Counted from the stretch's first letter, positions 9,461 through 19,062 are shown. The stretch is 22,192 nt of DNA from Branchiostoma floridae (GCF_000003815.2 NW_023365723.1:1-22192); one strand, 5' to 3'. Translations and numbers: made by a program. Notes: generated by a model not told the origin, from the letters alone.

Positions 9461-9691
9461 CTGTCGCTCCGTCACCTGACACTGTATACACCTGTACTTC
9501 ACACAGGATCAGGTAGTCCTTCCGACCGACCAGTTGAACAGACACCCACCTCCCCGAGATAGGCTCGGCACACCACACGTCAATTATCTCCCCATCCGAT
9601 GGAGCTTCCCGATGAATGTCTCCACATGGTGTATTTTCAAGGATGTCCTCAAAGGGACCAATTCGTACCATAAAATTTCGCAATTTTTCTC
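9461..9691 (-). CDS. Exon: F-type lectin (FTP) domain, second half
   Basis: The exon starts EKLRNFMVRIGP and continues with CGDIHREAP, DVWCAEPISGRWVSVQL and YLILCEVQVY. This is the C-terminal half of the FTP domain: the strand after DCCGE[RK], the central C-G pair, the W/H-C-x-x-P-x-x-GR-[YW]-V-[ST]-V-x-L strand, and the closing LCEV-x-V-[YF]. It completes the domain opened 4.2 kb upstream, about 150 residues in total, the normal size for one FTP module. The acceptor is TTTTACAG before 9691 and the donor is ACAG|GTGAGA at 9461/9460, both phase 1. The split codon restores Gly in DCCGEK, strong evidence that the two halves belong together despite the Penelope-filled intron between them. Confidence 0.88.
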
Positions 9692-10084
9692 CTGTAAAAT
9701 GAGCATTTCTGATGTTATATATTTAGGCTCAACGGAAATGATACTTTTTATTTAAAAAAAAAAATAAGATTCACAACTCAACGTTGGGGGCACGAAAAAT
9801 TTGAAATCATTGTGGTCATCACTTTCCGTTCTTTTGAAAATCATCAGACAAATGGCGAGAAAAACAAGGCTGAATTGTGATGAGACCCGTGCGTGTTATG
9901 TTTCTCATGCTATATAATCTTGTCAAAATGTTTGATGAGGATTCCCCTCGTTTTTTTAATTGAATTACCTTGCAACAAAATCCAGGGATCTGAAGAATGA
10001 TTTTTGATGGTACAATGACCAATAACAGGAAAAGGGTGTATATTTAGTGCAAATGCAAACGGGTATATTAATTGAATAATACTA
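9692..10084. other. Intron sequence, nothing recognised
   Basis: Left part of the long lectin-domain intron. It is AT-rich, with an A-run at about 9754-9765 and no repeat ends or exon-like motifs. Confidence 0.5.
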
Positions 10085-10176
10085 TCTTGGTTCGTATATG
10101 AAGGTTAGACATTCAGATAAACATTATTCAAATACAATTCAATCTCTACAACTGGATAAAAAAAAGGACATTTACT

Positions 10177-10208
10177 TCCGGACGTTTCGAGTGACATCCA
10201 TCATTCTA
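10177..10208 (-). ncRNA. Decayed hammerhead-ribozyme-like segment of the PLE terminus
   Basis: The minus strand reads ATGATGGATG, TCACTC, GAAACGTCCGGA. GAAAC and the ATGATGGATG block align with the core of PLE hammerheads, whose consensus is CTGATGA, stem II, GAAA, a very short stem III, then GUC. Here the C-U-G of CTGATGA is replaced by A-G-A, stem II pairs poorly, and the cleavage triplet is GGA. It is a relic and should not self-cleave. Confidence 0.4.
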
Positions 10209-10438
10209 CTTCCGCGTCACTAGAATGAACTGGCAGAACAATTCAATACAAGGACAGCAAACTAGAAAAACTGGTTGAACCACTAACTCCTAAATATCAT
10301 ATGCAAATGTCACTCAAATGTAAATCATGTTAGCATAGTTCCCTATGGTCAGACAACACCATAGGAAACGTTCTTGTCCTTTGTGATGCAAGCGGGGTTC
10401 CATGGACTGGTGAGTTCTACCCGGAGTCCACCCTTTCG

Positions 10439-10484
10439 GTTTGTTTGTTTGTTTGCTTGCTTGTTTATTTGTTTGTTTGAACCT
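10439..10484 (+). repeat. (GTTT)n microsatellite
   Basis: Imperfect GTTT repeats with GCTT interruptions, placed just 3' of the PLE endonuclease relic on the minus strand. Confidence 0.85.
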
Positions 10485-11163
10485 TTATTTATTCATGAGC
10501 AGCTCAAATCGGCCAGCAGGTAAGGTTGGGTTGTTGATACTCTCGTAAATGGCCTCCCTAACTCCCCGTTTATACCACCGGTCAAGGATGTCTGTTGAAT
10601 CCAGTCTAAAGGATTGTCCTTGATGTAGTTGTGTACATGTGTGGTGGTGGATGAGTATCCACTTGCTGTAGCCCTGCAATGTTGCTTGTGCCTTGTCTTC
10701 AGCGGTTGACTGTTTTCCCAATCTATCGTTGCACTGTGGACCTTCACACGTAAGTCTGTAGATGACGTCACATTTCGTGCCTTTGTGTACACGGTCCTTA
10801 GGATGGAACAACTTCTGTCTGAGGGTGGAGTGGGGTTTGAAGTTGGTAGAGATGTTGAAATTCTTTTGAATTCGCCGGAGTTTAATTTTTTTCTCTGATA
10901 CTCCTTGAATGTAAGAGATTGTGGCATTCACTGTTTTCTTATTCTTGTCCAGTAGCTTTCTATTTCGAGATTTCTTGGACTCATCTCATGAGATGGTTTC
11001 AGAGCTTTGTTGACAGACCTTTGTCTGTAGCCACACTTGTTCGGGGCGTCCTTAAGGTGTTGGTGCTCATTGGACTTGGCGTCCTCTGAGGTGATGATGA
11101 TGTCCGCTCTGTGAAACAGGGTTTTGATCACGCCAGTTTCTGTTCTAAGGGATGCTGCGATGT

Positions 11164-11208
11164 GATAAGATCCATAAGAAGGATTGGATAAGATCCACAA
11201 GAAGGATG
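11164..11208 (+). repeat. 23-bp tandem duplication at the junction of two divergent PLE copies
   Basis: GATAAGATCCATAAGAAGGA (11164-11183) is followed directly by a second copy, GATAAGATCCACAAGAAGGA, from 11187. The block codes for the PLE segment KIHKKD on the plus strand. It sits exactly where the minus-strand PLE ends and the plus-strand PLE begins, so it marks the recombination or insertion point. Confidence 0.65.
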
Positions 11209-11665
11209 TCCCACTACAGCCTATTGTGTCTAGCATAGGATCCGTGACAGCTTTCTCGCTAATATCATAGGGCCATTAGTGGGCAAATCTGAACACCACT
11301 GACATCAAGAACAGTGCATACTTCGTAAACAAGATAAAGGACATCCGGGTTGAGAAGGAGGAGATAATCACCTTTGAGACTTACGACGTGTGTTCCCTCT
11401 TCACCTACATACCACCAAAGACAGAAGTTACCGTTGTAAGGGAGTTTCTCGACTCGGATACCACCCTCGGAGAGAGAACCAGCCTATCTTCCGAACGAAT
11501 CTGTGATCTCTTAGAGCTTTGTTGCCTAGGATGCACATACTTCGTCTACAATGGACAGTACTACCAACAATTGCATGGCTGTGCGATGAGTTCACCAGTA
11601 TTCCCAATAGCTGTCAACCTGTACATTGAGATATTTGAGACAAAAGCCCTCAGTACGTTTCCTAA

Positions 11666-11682
11666 CCCCCCCCCCCCCCCCC
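11666..11682 (+). repeat. C17 homopolymer inside the PLE reverse transcriptase
   Basis: Seventeen consecutive C replace the Pro-rich codons (STAPHPP in relatives) just before YVDD. The reading frame changes across it. Part of the shift may be a sequencing or assembly error, as long C-runs are error-prone. Confidence 0.9.
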
Positions 11683-12789
11683 GACTGGTTCCGGTATGTG
11701 GACGACACTTTCTCCAGACTGAAGAAGACGAATGCAGACAATTTCTTCCAACACATTAACCATGTAGATGACATCATCAAGTTCACACAGGAGATGAGTC
11801 GGAACAACACATTGGCCTTCCTGGATTATAAAGTAATTGTAGAGGAAGACGGTTTATCAATATAAATATGTACCGGAAACTAACCCACACTGATCAATAC
11901 CTGGCCTTTCAGTCCCATCTTCCCTTAGAATAGAAACTGGGTGTGACCAAAACCCTGTTTCACAGAGCGGAGACCATCATCACCACCTCAGAGGAAGCCA
12001 AGTCTAATGAGCACCGGCACCTTAAGGACGCCTTGAACAAGTGTGGCTACAGACAATGGTCTTTCACCAAAGCTCTGAAACCATCCCATGAGTCCAAGAA
12101 ACCTCCAAATAGAAACCTCAAAGAAAACTGTGAATGCCACAATCCCTTACATTCAAGGATCATCAGAGAAACCCCGGCGAATCCTAAAGAATTTCAACAT
12201 CGCTACCAACTTCAACCCCCACTCCACCCTCAGACAGAAGTTGGTCCATCCTAAGGAACGTGTACGGCACCAAATGTGACGTCATCTACATACTTAAGTG
12301 TGATGGTCAACAGTGCAACGACACCTACATTGGGGAAAACAGTCAACCACTGAAGACAAGGTACAAGCAACACTACAGGGCTACAGCAAGTGGACACTCA
12401 TCCGCCATCACCACAAATGTACACAGCTACATCAAAGACATTACTTCAGACTGGATACAATAGATATCATTGACCGTAAACCACGGTGGTACAAACGGGG
12501 AGTTCGGGAGGTCATCTACGAGCGGATCTACAACCCCACCTTAAACCGGAAGGGTGGACTCATCGTAGAACTCTCCAGTACATGGAACCCAGCGTTGCAT
12601 CACAAAGGACAATAACTTTTCCTCTGGTGTTAGTGTTTCAACCAGTTTTTCTAGTTAGCTGTACTTGTATTGAATTTTGACAGAAATGTAAACAACATAC
12701 ACACAACTAAAGTTCATAGCTTGGGAAGCTTTCAAGACGAACTCTGTCTCTTTATCAACCCGTCAGATTTCATCTTAGAGCTTCGTTGT

Positions 12790-13735
12790 CACGTGACGGT
12801 ACGGTTGATGGACATTGTCACGTTCATCTTGTGTCTTCTACGAGCGGCCCTAAATTTTGGGGGGATGGGGTGCGGTTGAGATCGCCACTTCCTCGAAGTA
12901 CTCCATTAAGAGGTTCACAACGATGGGTCAAACAGGTGACGCCATCGCGGCCCCTTCCACCTGTTTGTAGTAAGTGCCGTTTAAGACAAAGTACGTCGTG
13001 GTGAGACAGAACCGTAGAGGTTGCACCATTTGTGGAGCGTTGAGATTTGTTCTCGATGAGATGGTCTTGTCGTTCTTTAATCGTTCTTCAATGACAATCG
13101 CTTCTTGGATGGGGAAGAGTGCAGTGACGTCATACGACACCACCTCCTTGTCCTCACTGACAGTAAAATGACTAATCTTATTTACAAAGTGTTTGGAGTT
13201 CCTGATATGGTACTGGTTCCTGCCGACCAATGGGATTATAATGTTGGCAACAAATTTGGCCACATGATAGGATGTTGAATCCAAACATGAAATAATGGGT
13301 CTTAGAGGTGCCCCTAACTATAGATCCTTAGGTAGTCCAGAAAACTTAGGGGTGTCCTCAGATGTGGGGTACAGTTTCAACTTCAAGATCTTGCTGATTA
13401 CCCCATCCTTTTCTAGCTTCTGGAGAATCGCGATCAGCTCTCTCTCTCTCTTGTATTTGGATGTAGGATCCTTCTGTAGCTCAGTGTAGGTGTTCCTGTC
13501 CCCGAGAAGTTGTGTGGCCTTCTGCTCGTAGTCTCTAGTTCTGTTCATAACAACTGTTGCTCTTCCTTTGTCAGCAGGAAGAATGATGACGGTTTTGTCC
13601 TGCTTGAGATCAGACAGTGCTTTCTTCTCTTCATGACTAATGTTGGTAGGTGGCGGTTTGGCCTTCTTGATTGCATCAACAGTTTTAGGACGAAGTTCCT
13701 CTGCATCTGCACTCTCCTTCTTCGAGCTTCACAAT
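12790..13735 (-). pseudogene. Penelope-like element: N-terminal region and reverse transcriptase, broken
   Basis: The minus strand reads RPKTVDAIKKAK, KTVIILPADKGRATVVMN, then YTELQKDPT, LYPTSEDTPKFSGLPK, a frame change near 13318, APLRPIISCLDSTSY, GRNQYHIRNSKHFV, VVSYDVTALFP (motif A), TYFVLNGTYYKQVEGAAMASPV (motif B), a stop, then PIVVNLLMEYFEE. ILPADKGR and the YDV-SALF / GAAM-SPV pair identify a PLE reverse transcriptase. The YVDD position has decayed to a LVEDT-like segment near 12840. There is no endonuclease after it. It overlaps in content with the plus-strand copy, so it is a separate insertion. Confidence 0.82.
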
Positions 13736-13851
13736 TCTACATTTCTACATTTCTACATTTCTAAATTCTTGTCGTGCAGTGCGGAACCAGCTACGTTTGT
13801 ACATTTGCCCCTTTAAATTGTTAATAAATGTAGTGCTTGCCATCTACTCAC

Positions 13852-14070
13852 CACAGCAGTCTCCTCGGTTGAAGACTTTCACGTGATTGATAACGTATGT
13901 GTCTCCAAGATCTACCTTCCACCACGGCTCGTATTCCCATTCCGTAAGTGTGCATTCGCGTCTTGGTAACAGACTGGTTCCTGTGTTTCCGTCCACAGCT
14001 CGCTCCGCAGGAAATCTCACATCCAACAAACTGCTCTGTGATACCCTTTTGCGTAGTGCAATATTTACCT
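13852..14070 (-). CDS. Exon: F-type lectin (FTP/fucolectin) domain, first half
   Basis: The exon begins EVNIALRKRVSQSS, continues with AERAVDGNTGT and CTLTEWEYEPWWKVDL, and ends NRGDCCG. These are the hallmarks of the eel-fucolectin/tachylectin-4/pentraxin-1 fold: an N-terminal N-[VI]-A-L strand, an A-[VI]-DGN calcium/loop segment, PWW-[KR]-VDL, and NRGDCCGE. Family members bind fucose with the motif H-x26-R-x-D-x4-[RK]. Here R-x-D-x4-K is intact across the splice junction, but the His position (C-T-H in the family) reads C-T-L, encoded by CTT. The acceptor is TTTGCTGCAG before 14070 and the donor is G|GTGAGT at 13852/13851, both phase 1. The reading continues upstream of the first in-frame Met-like codon, so the exon is internal and not a start. 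Confidence 0.88.
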
Positions 14071-14610
14071 CTGCAGCAAATACAACATCTATCAGTTATA
14101 TAGATTATATTATCAGTTTTTTTACTGATATTATCGGTCATTTACACTAGCTAAAAACAAGATGTTTCCAACCAAATACCAGAATTGTCAATTTGTTTCA
14201 TGTTACTATGGCATCCAGCTCATATTTAAAGGTAATTAATTGGCCGCTCTAAGCTTGAGGTACGCGCTATGTTGCAGGTAGCTCTGTATCACTCATATTT
14301 TAATCAATAAGCGTACCAGGCTCCGTTGAGTTGAAGTTTGACTGTCAAAACATGACACGAAATATGCGTATGGGTACGCACGCGCGGTGACAGGAAGTAT
14401 GGGTAATATGTCAAAGGTAAAGACCCCTGAGACAGAAGCAAAACACGACTGGCCATTGTTATGCAAATCTAGACGATGGTCGAAACAAGAACTGTTTACA
14501 AGTCAGGGGCCTTCACCTTTGACTTATTACCCACAATTTGTGTCGTTACACATGCGCACTCAAAAGTGTGAACGAGCTTATTAGAATTAACCGTGGTTAA
14601 AGTGCGTTAC
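14071..14610. other. Intron between CUB and lectin exons, with hairpin MITE
   Basis: 540-nt intron. The only structure seen is the hairpin element at 14380-14556. Confidence 0.6.
14380..14556. mobile_element. Short hairpin MITE with ~32-bp arms
   Basis: The arms 14400-14431 (TGGGTAATATGTCAAAGG...) and 14502-14533 (inverse) match at 28 of 32 bases around a ~70-base loop. Weaker inverted similarity (GCGC...GTGAC / GTCGTTACAC...GCGC) extends outward to about 14380 and 14556. It is non-coding and would fold into a stable stem in RNA of either strand. Target duplications were not clear. Confidence 0.6.
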
Positions 14611-14751
14611 CCGAAAACGCTTCTCTCTTCCGATTTGTCCAGTATCTTGCAGAGAATCCAGGAGCTGTCACACCACGGTCTGATATAAAAACTACCGTCA
14701 GATTCTTCAAAAATGTTCTCTCTGTTGGCAGCAAATTCCCACAAAACTTTC
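14611..14751 (-). CDS. Exon: C-terminal part of a CUB domain
   Basis: The exon reads GKFCGN, then LTVVFISDRG and APGFSARYW. This matches the end of a CUB domain: the Cys before the last strands (FCG), the hydrophobic strand with F-x-S-D, and the closing GF-x-A-x-Y. CUB domains are beta-sandwich protein- or carbohydrate-binding modules of extracellular proteins. The acceptor is a pyrimidine-rich stretch ending TTATTAG before 14751, and the donor is G|GTAACG at 14611/14610. Both ends are phase 1, and the codon split at the 3' end joins exactly to the lectin exon at 14070. Only about 47 of the usual ~110 residues are here; the first half, with the first cysteines, was not found between 14752 and 22192. 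The tail after the CUB (WTNRKREAFS) is a short linker. Confidence 0.72.
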
Positions 14752-14992
14752 CTAATAAAGAAGGTAAAGAAGACATCATTTAAGTGGAAATACCAGTAAC
14801 TTGGCGTATTGGTACAGTGTGGTACATACTGTTTGTGACATGCGCAGTTTGCTTGATATGCAATTTAAAGAATCATACAAAGAAACAAAAAAAATGATTC
14901 AAATACATTCTTAACTTGAGTTATGGTGTGAGCTGGACGAGCATACCTATTGGGGGCCAAGTGTTGCAAAATTAAACGTATACATAGAACGA
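14752..14992. other. Non-coding DNA upstream of the CUB exon
   Basis: Intron or flank. The missing first half of the CUB domain was looked for on the minus strand and not seen. It includes a short A-run at 14887-14894. Confidence 0.5.
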
Positions 14993-15190
14993 ATTTTCTC
15001 TCACACAGAAGGGTTGAAAAAGGTCTCACACACAGACAGATTTTTCTCTCTCACACAACAGTGGAAAAAGGTCGCACACATTGACAGATTTTTCTCTCTC
15101 ACACAACCGTTGGAAAAGGTCGCACACATCGACAGATTTTTCTCTCCCACTCCAAAGTTGAAAAACTTCGCACACAGTCACAGATTTTCA
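14993..15190 (+). repeat. 48-bp tandem repeat, about four copies
   Basis: The unit alternates TCTCTCACACA and GTCGCACACA boxes, 23 and 25 bp apart, joined by GTGGAAAAAG and GACAGATTTTTC. The period of 48 bp keeps a 16-codon frame (KKVAHIDRFFSLTQ), but the frame has no gene-like context. The unit resembles the reverse complement of the GTCGATGTGAGAGCG / GAGTGAG boxes in the main satellite array, so it is probably an inverted, amplified piece of it. The last copy is diverged. Confidence 0.75.
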
Positions 15191-15942
15191 AAAGGTGATT
15201 TTTTTACCATGTGTTGTCCTATATCATTCTTCACAAATGTTATAAATGCAAGCATATACAGGCGGTTTCTCGGTTCAACATGTACTTTATTCTTCAATAT
15301 AGAGGCTATTATATTGTTTTAGTGAATACCGTGACCGGTATTCAAATCCATTTCTATTTCAGCATTAATGATACAATGGCCAGCATGAATTTGACTTTTG
15401 ACCTGTTATATAGCTTATATGATTTGCCTTTTTCCCATAGAGACATGTATTTGAAATATACCGTAGCTGGAATGTCTCATAGATTCATAGAATGTACACA
15501 CACATGTCATATAAGTTGTCCTTCACCGACTCAAACTTGCACGCTCGATATCTTTCTAAGATACTCTTTCCGATCGTTCGTGCAGTCATACATAATATCT
15601 GTAAAAACAAATATTATCCAAAAACTGAGGCTGAATTTTTTTTCACATACACAGCAAGAAGTTTCTGCAAGTCAGTCACCCATGGTAAGAAAGCTTAAGG
15701 TGGAAAAAAATCCGTCCCTGAAGAGAACTGTTTAAAAGATCCTTGTTCGGATGTATAAGTACGACGACTTTAAAGTTTTGGGGTTGATTGCATTCTTCAC
15801 ATAGTGCAGACACCACGAGAATATGTCGCGACAACAAATGTGCAATTTTTTTGTCTCAAACACTTGCAGAAATCAACTCTCAAACACATATCGAATTATT
15901 CTTTCCAAAGACAAACTATTCTTTGATACAGCAGACATTTTT
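15191..15942. other. AT-rich spacer between the 48-bp repeat and the satellite
   Basis: A plus-strand frame of 174 codons (15211-15735) covers most of it but resembles no family, has AT-driven composition and lacks a coding context, so I do not call it. CTCTCAC/ACACA-like words around 15850-15900 suggest decayed satellite. Confidence 0.45.
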
Positions 15943-16474
15943 ATTCCGACACACAAACACTAGAATTCTCTCTCACACACAGCACAAAAAGTTCTCTCAC
16001 TTCGCGAGGCTTTCCCTGCCAACCCGGCTGTAGGAGTGAGCGATTTTTTCGTCTGAGTGAGAGCGAAATTTGGTCGATGTGAGAGCGCTTTCGGAGTAGT
16101 GGAAGAATAACTTGCTTGAGTTTTCTGAACTTCCAAATGGCAATGAACAGTGTTATTTTCTTCAGTTTCCAATGATAAACCATTTTAACAATGACATTCT
16201 GTTATGTTATAGACATTTCCTCGACAATCACTTTATTCCGACACACAACGCAGAAATTCTCTCTCACCCACACAACAAAAAGTTCTTTCACCTCGGGGGC
16301 TTTCCGCGCCAACCCGGCTGGAGGAGTGAGCGATTTATTTTGTCTGAGTGAGAGCGAAATTTGGTCGATGTGAGAGCGCCTTTGGAGTAGTGGAAGAATA
16401 ACTTGCTTGAGTTTTCTTATCTTCTTAAAGGCAATGAACAGTGTCATTTTCTTCAGTTTCCAATAATAACCTTT

Positions 16475-16577
16475 NNNNNNNNNNNNNNNNNNNNNNNNNN
16501 NNNNNNNNNNNNNNNNNNNNNNNNNNNNNNNNNNNNNNNNNNNNNNNNNNNNNNNNNNNNNNNNNNNNNNNNNNNNN
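16475..16577. other. Assembly gap (103 N) inside the satellite
   Basis: The distance between flanking units stays about 290 bp, so this gap length is about right for the missing sequence. Confidence 0.97.
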
Positions 16578-18060
16578 TCACCTCGGAGGCTTTCCCCGCC
16601 GATCAGGCTGGAGGAGTGAGCGATTTTTTTGGTCTGAGTGAGAGCGAAATTTGGTCGATGTGAGAGCGCTTTCGGAGTAGTGGAAGAATAACTTTCTTGA
16701 GTTTTCTGAACTTCCAAATGGCAATGAACAGTGTCATTTTCTTGTTTCCACTAATAAACCTTTTTAACAATGACATTCTGTTATATTATAGACATTTCCT
16801 CGACAGTCATATTATTCCGACACACAACGCTGAAATTCTCTCTCACCCACAGAACAAAAAGTTCTCTCACTCCGCGAGGCTTCCCCTACCAACCCGGCTG
16901 GAGGAGTGAGCGATTACTTTGGTCTGAGTGAGAGCGAAACTTTGTCGATGAGAGCTAGCGCTTTCGGAGTAGTGGAAGAATACTTTTCTTGAGTTTTCTT
17001 ACTTCTAAAGGGGAATGAACAGTGTCATTTTCTTCAGTTTCAAATAATAAACCATTTTAACAATGACATTCTGTTATATTATAGACATTTCGTCGACAAT
17101 CACTTTATTCCGACACACAACGCAGAAATTCTCTCTCACTCACAGAACAAAAAGTTCTTTCACCTCGGGGGCTTTCCCCGCCGATCTGGCTGGAGGAGTG
17201 AGCGATTTATTTTGGTCTGAGTGAGAGCGAAATTTGGTCGATGTGAGAGCGCTTTCGGAGTAGTGGAAGAATAACTTGGTTCAGTTCTCTTATCTTCATA
17301 AAGACAATGAACAGCGTCATTTTCTTCAGTTTCCAATAATAAACCTTTTCAAAAATGACATTCTGTTATATTATAGACATTTCCTCGACAATCATATCAT
17401 TCCGACACACAACGCAGAAATTCTCTCTCACCCACGGAACAAAAAGTTCTCTCACCTCGGAGGCTTTCCCCGCCGATCAGGCTGGAGGAGTGAGCGCTTT
17501 TTTGGGTCTGAGTGAGAGCGAAATTTGGTCGATGTGAGAGCGCTTTCGGAATAGTGCAAGAACAACTTCCTTCATCATTTCTTTACTTCAAACGCATGTT
17601 AAACACTGACATTTTGTATAGTTTGAAACGATATACATCATACACTAACAATCACTTAAACCAAAGACATTGTCTTGACGATCAATCTTTTTCCGCCACT
17701 CAACTCTAAAATTCTCTCTCACACACAGAACAAAAAGTTCTCTCACTTCGGGAGGCTTTCCCTGCAAACCCGAATGGAGGAGTGAGCGATTTTTTGGTCT
17801 GAGTGAGAGCGAAACTTTGTCGATGTGAGAGCGCTTTCGGAGTAGTGAAAGAACAACTTCTTTTAGTATTTTTTACTTAAAACCCAAAATAAACGCAGAC
17901 ATTTTGTTTAGTTTGTAACGATATACACCATACAATACCAATCACTTATACCAAATATTAAAGATATTGTCTTGACAATCAATCTTTTTCCGACACACAA
18001 CGCTGAAATTCTCTCTCACCCACAGAACAGAAAGTTCTCTCACTTTGGGAGGCTTCCCTG

Positions 18061-18283
18061 NNNNNNNNNNNNNNNNNNNNNNNNNNNNNNNNNNNNNNNN
18101 NNNNNNNNNNNNNNNNNNNNNNNNNNNNNNNNNNNNNNNNNNNNNNNNNNNNNNNNNNNNNNNNNNNNNNNNNNNNNNNNNNNNNNNNNNNNNNNNNNNN
18201 NNNNNNNNNNNNNNNNNNNNNNNNNNNNNNNNNNNNNNNNNNNNNNNNNNNNNNNNNNNNNNNNNNNNNNNNNNNNNNNNNNN
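18061..18283. other. Assembly gap (223 N) inside the satellite
   Basis: Unit anchors at 18034 and 18331 are 297 bp apart, so the gap length fits exactly one unit. Confidence 0.97.
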
Positions 18284-19062
18284 TTTTCCGACACACAACG
18301 CTGAAATTTCTCTCACCCACAGACAAAAAAGTTCTCTCACTTCGGGAGGCTTCCCTGCCAACGCGGCTGTAGGAGTGAGCGCTTTTTTGGGTCTGAGTGA
18401 GTGCGAACTTTTGTCGATGTGAGAGCGCTTTTGGAGAAGTGAAAGAACAACTTCTTTTAGTATTTTTTATTAAAAACGCAAAATAAACGCTGACATTTTG
18501 TATAGTTTGTAACGATATACACTATACAATACCAATCACTTATACCAAATATTAAAGATATTGTCTTGACAATCAATCTTTTTCCGACACACAACGCTGA
18601 AATTCTCTCTCACCCACAGAACAAAAAGTTCTCTCACTTCGGGAACTTCCCCTGCCAACGCGGCTGTAGGAGTGAGCGCTTTTTTGGGTCTGAGTGAGTG
18701 CGAACTTTTGTCGATGTGAGAGCGCTTTTGGAGTAGTGAAAGAACAACTTCTTTTAGTATTTTTTACTTAAAACTCAAAATAAACACTGACATTTTGTCT
18801 AGTTTGTAACGATATAAACTATACAATAACAATCACTTATACCAAATATTAAAGATATTGTCTTGATCATCAATCTTTATCCGACACACAACACTGAAAT
18901 TCTCTCTCACCCACAGAACAAAAAGTTCTCTCACTTCGGGAGGCTTCCTTGCCAACCCGGCTGTAGGAGTGAGCGCTTTTTGGGGTCTGAGTGAGTGCGA
19001 ACTTTGGTCGATGTGAGAGCGCTTTCGGAATAGTGAAAGAATAACTTCCTTCAGTATTTTTC

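Larger units (their letters stand above)
10085..11163 (-). pseudogene. Penelope-like element, C-terminal half (RT tail, GIY-YIG endonuclease) and 3' terminal region
   Basis: On the minus strand the coding relic begins RTETGVIKTLFHRAD and continues with HLKDAPNKCGYRQ, HPKDRVHKGTKCDVIYRLTCEG and WYKRGVREAIYESINNPTL. This is the standard PLE order: end of the reverse transcriptase, a linker, then the GIY-YIG-type endonuclease with its GVREAIY helix. The frame shifts several times (around 10930 and within the endonuclease), and the catalytic Y-I-G is ruined (CNDRLGK in place of CNDTYIG). A 3' region follows below 10490. It is shared with 12605-12670 (CAACCAGTTTTTCTAGTT) and includes a decayed hammerhead-like segment at 10177-10208. 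This copy lies in the same sense as the host gene. Confidence 0.75.
11164..12670 (+). pseudogene. Penelope-like element: reverse transcriptase core to GIY-YIG endonuclease, frameshifted
   Basis: The plus strand shows PLE reverse transcriptase and endonuclease landmarks in order: KIHKKDVPLQPIVSS (11190-11234), GPLVGKSEHH, YDVCSLFTYIP (motif A with the catalytic Asp), YNGQYYQQLHGCAMSSPV (motif B), WFRYVDDTF (motif C, intact YVDD, 11683-11709), TLFHRAETIITT, HLKDALNKCGYRQWSF, then GIY-YIG: CDVIYILKCDG, CNDTYIGENSQPLKTRYKQH, WYKRGVREVIYERIYNPTL. Frameshifts or stops break it near 11250, 11295, at the C-run 11666-11682, near 11865, 11935, 12150, 12260 and 12465. The N-terminal part is missing. It lies antisense to the host gene. 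Confidence 0.85.
6440..14751 (-). other. Partial gene: CUB / F-type lectin / frizzled / kringle mosaic protein (six exons)
   Basis: Six exons on the minus strand join through AG/GT splice sites with matching phases into one open frame of 1119 nt (373 codons). Exons in transcript order are 14751-14611, 14070-13852, 9691-9461, 8885-8660, 8132-7990 and 6598-6440. Introns are 540, 4160, 575, 527 and 1391 nt. Domain order is CUB (C-terminal part), F-type lectin, frizzled CRD, kringle (first half). All of these are disulfide-rich extracellular modules, so the product is probably secreted or the ectodomain of a membrane receptor; no signal peptide or membrane segment is visible because both ends are missing. 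The start of the CUB should lie upstream of 14751, behind or beyond the satellite array, and the rest of the kringle below 6440. That all six belong to one transcript is inferred from order, strand, spacing and phase. I do not recognise a named orthologue. Confidence 0.72.

Noticed and set aside
15014-15322. Plus-strand 102-codon frame with 16-residue repeats over the 48-bp array
   Set aside because: 48 is divisible by three, so a repeated peptide is automatic. The frame runs into unrelated AT-rich sequence with no signal peptide, family or splice signals.
15211-15735. 174-codon plus-strand frame
   Set aside because: No recognisable domain, AT-driven residue content (Ile, Tyr, Phe, Ser), and it spans repeat-like sequence. 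Chance is more likely.
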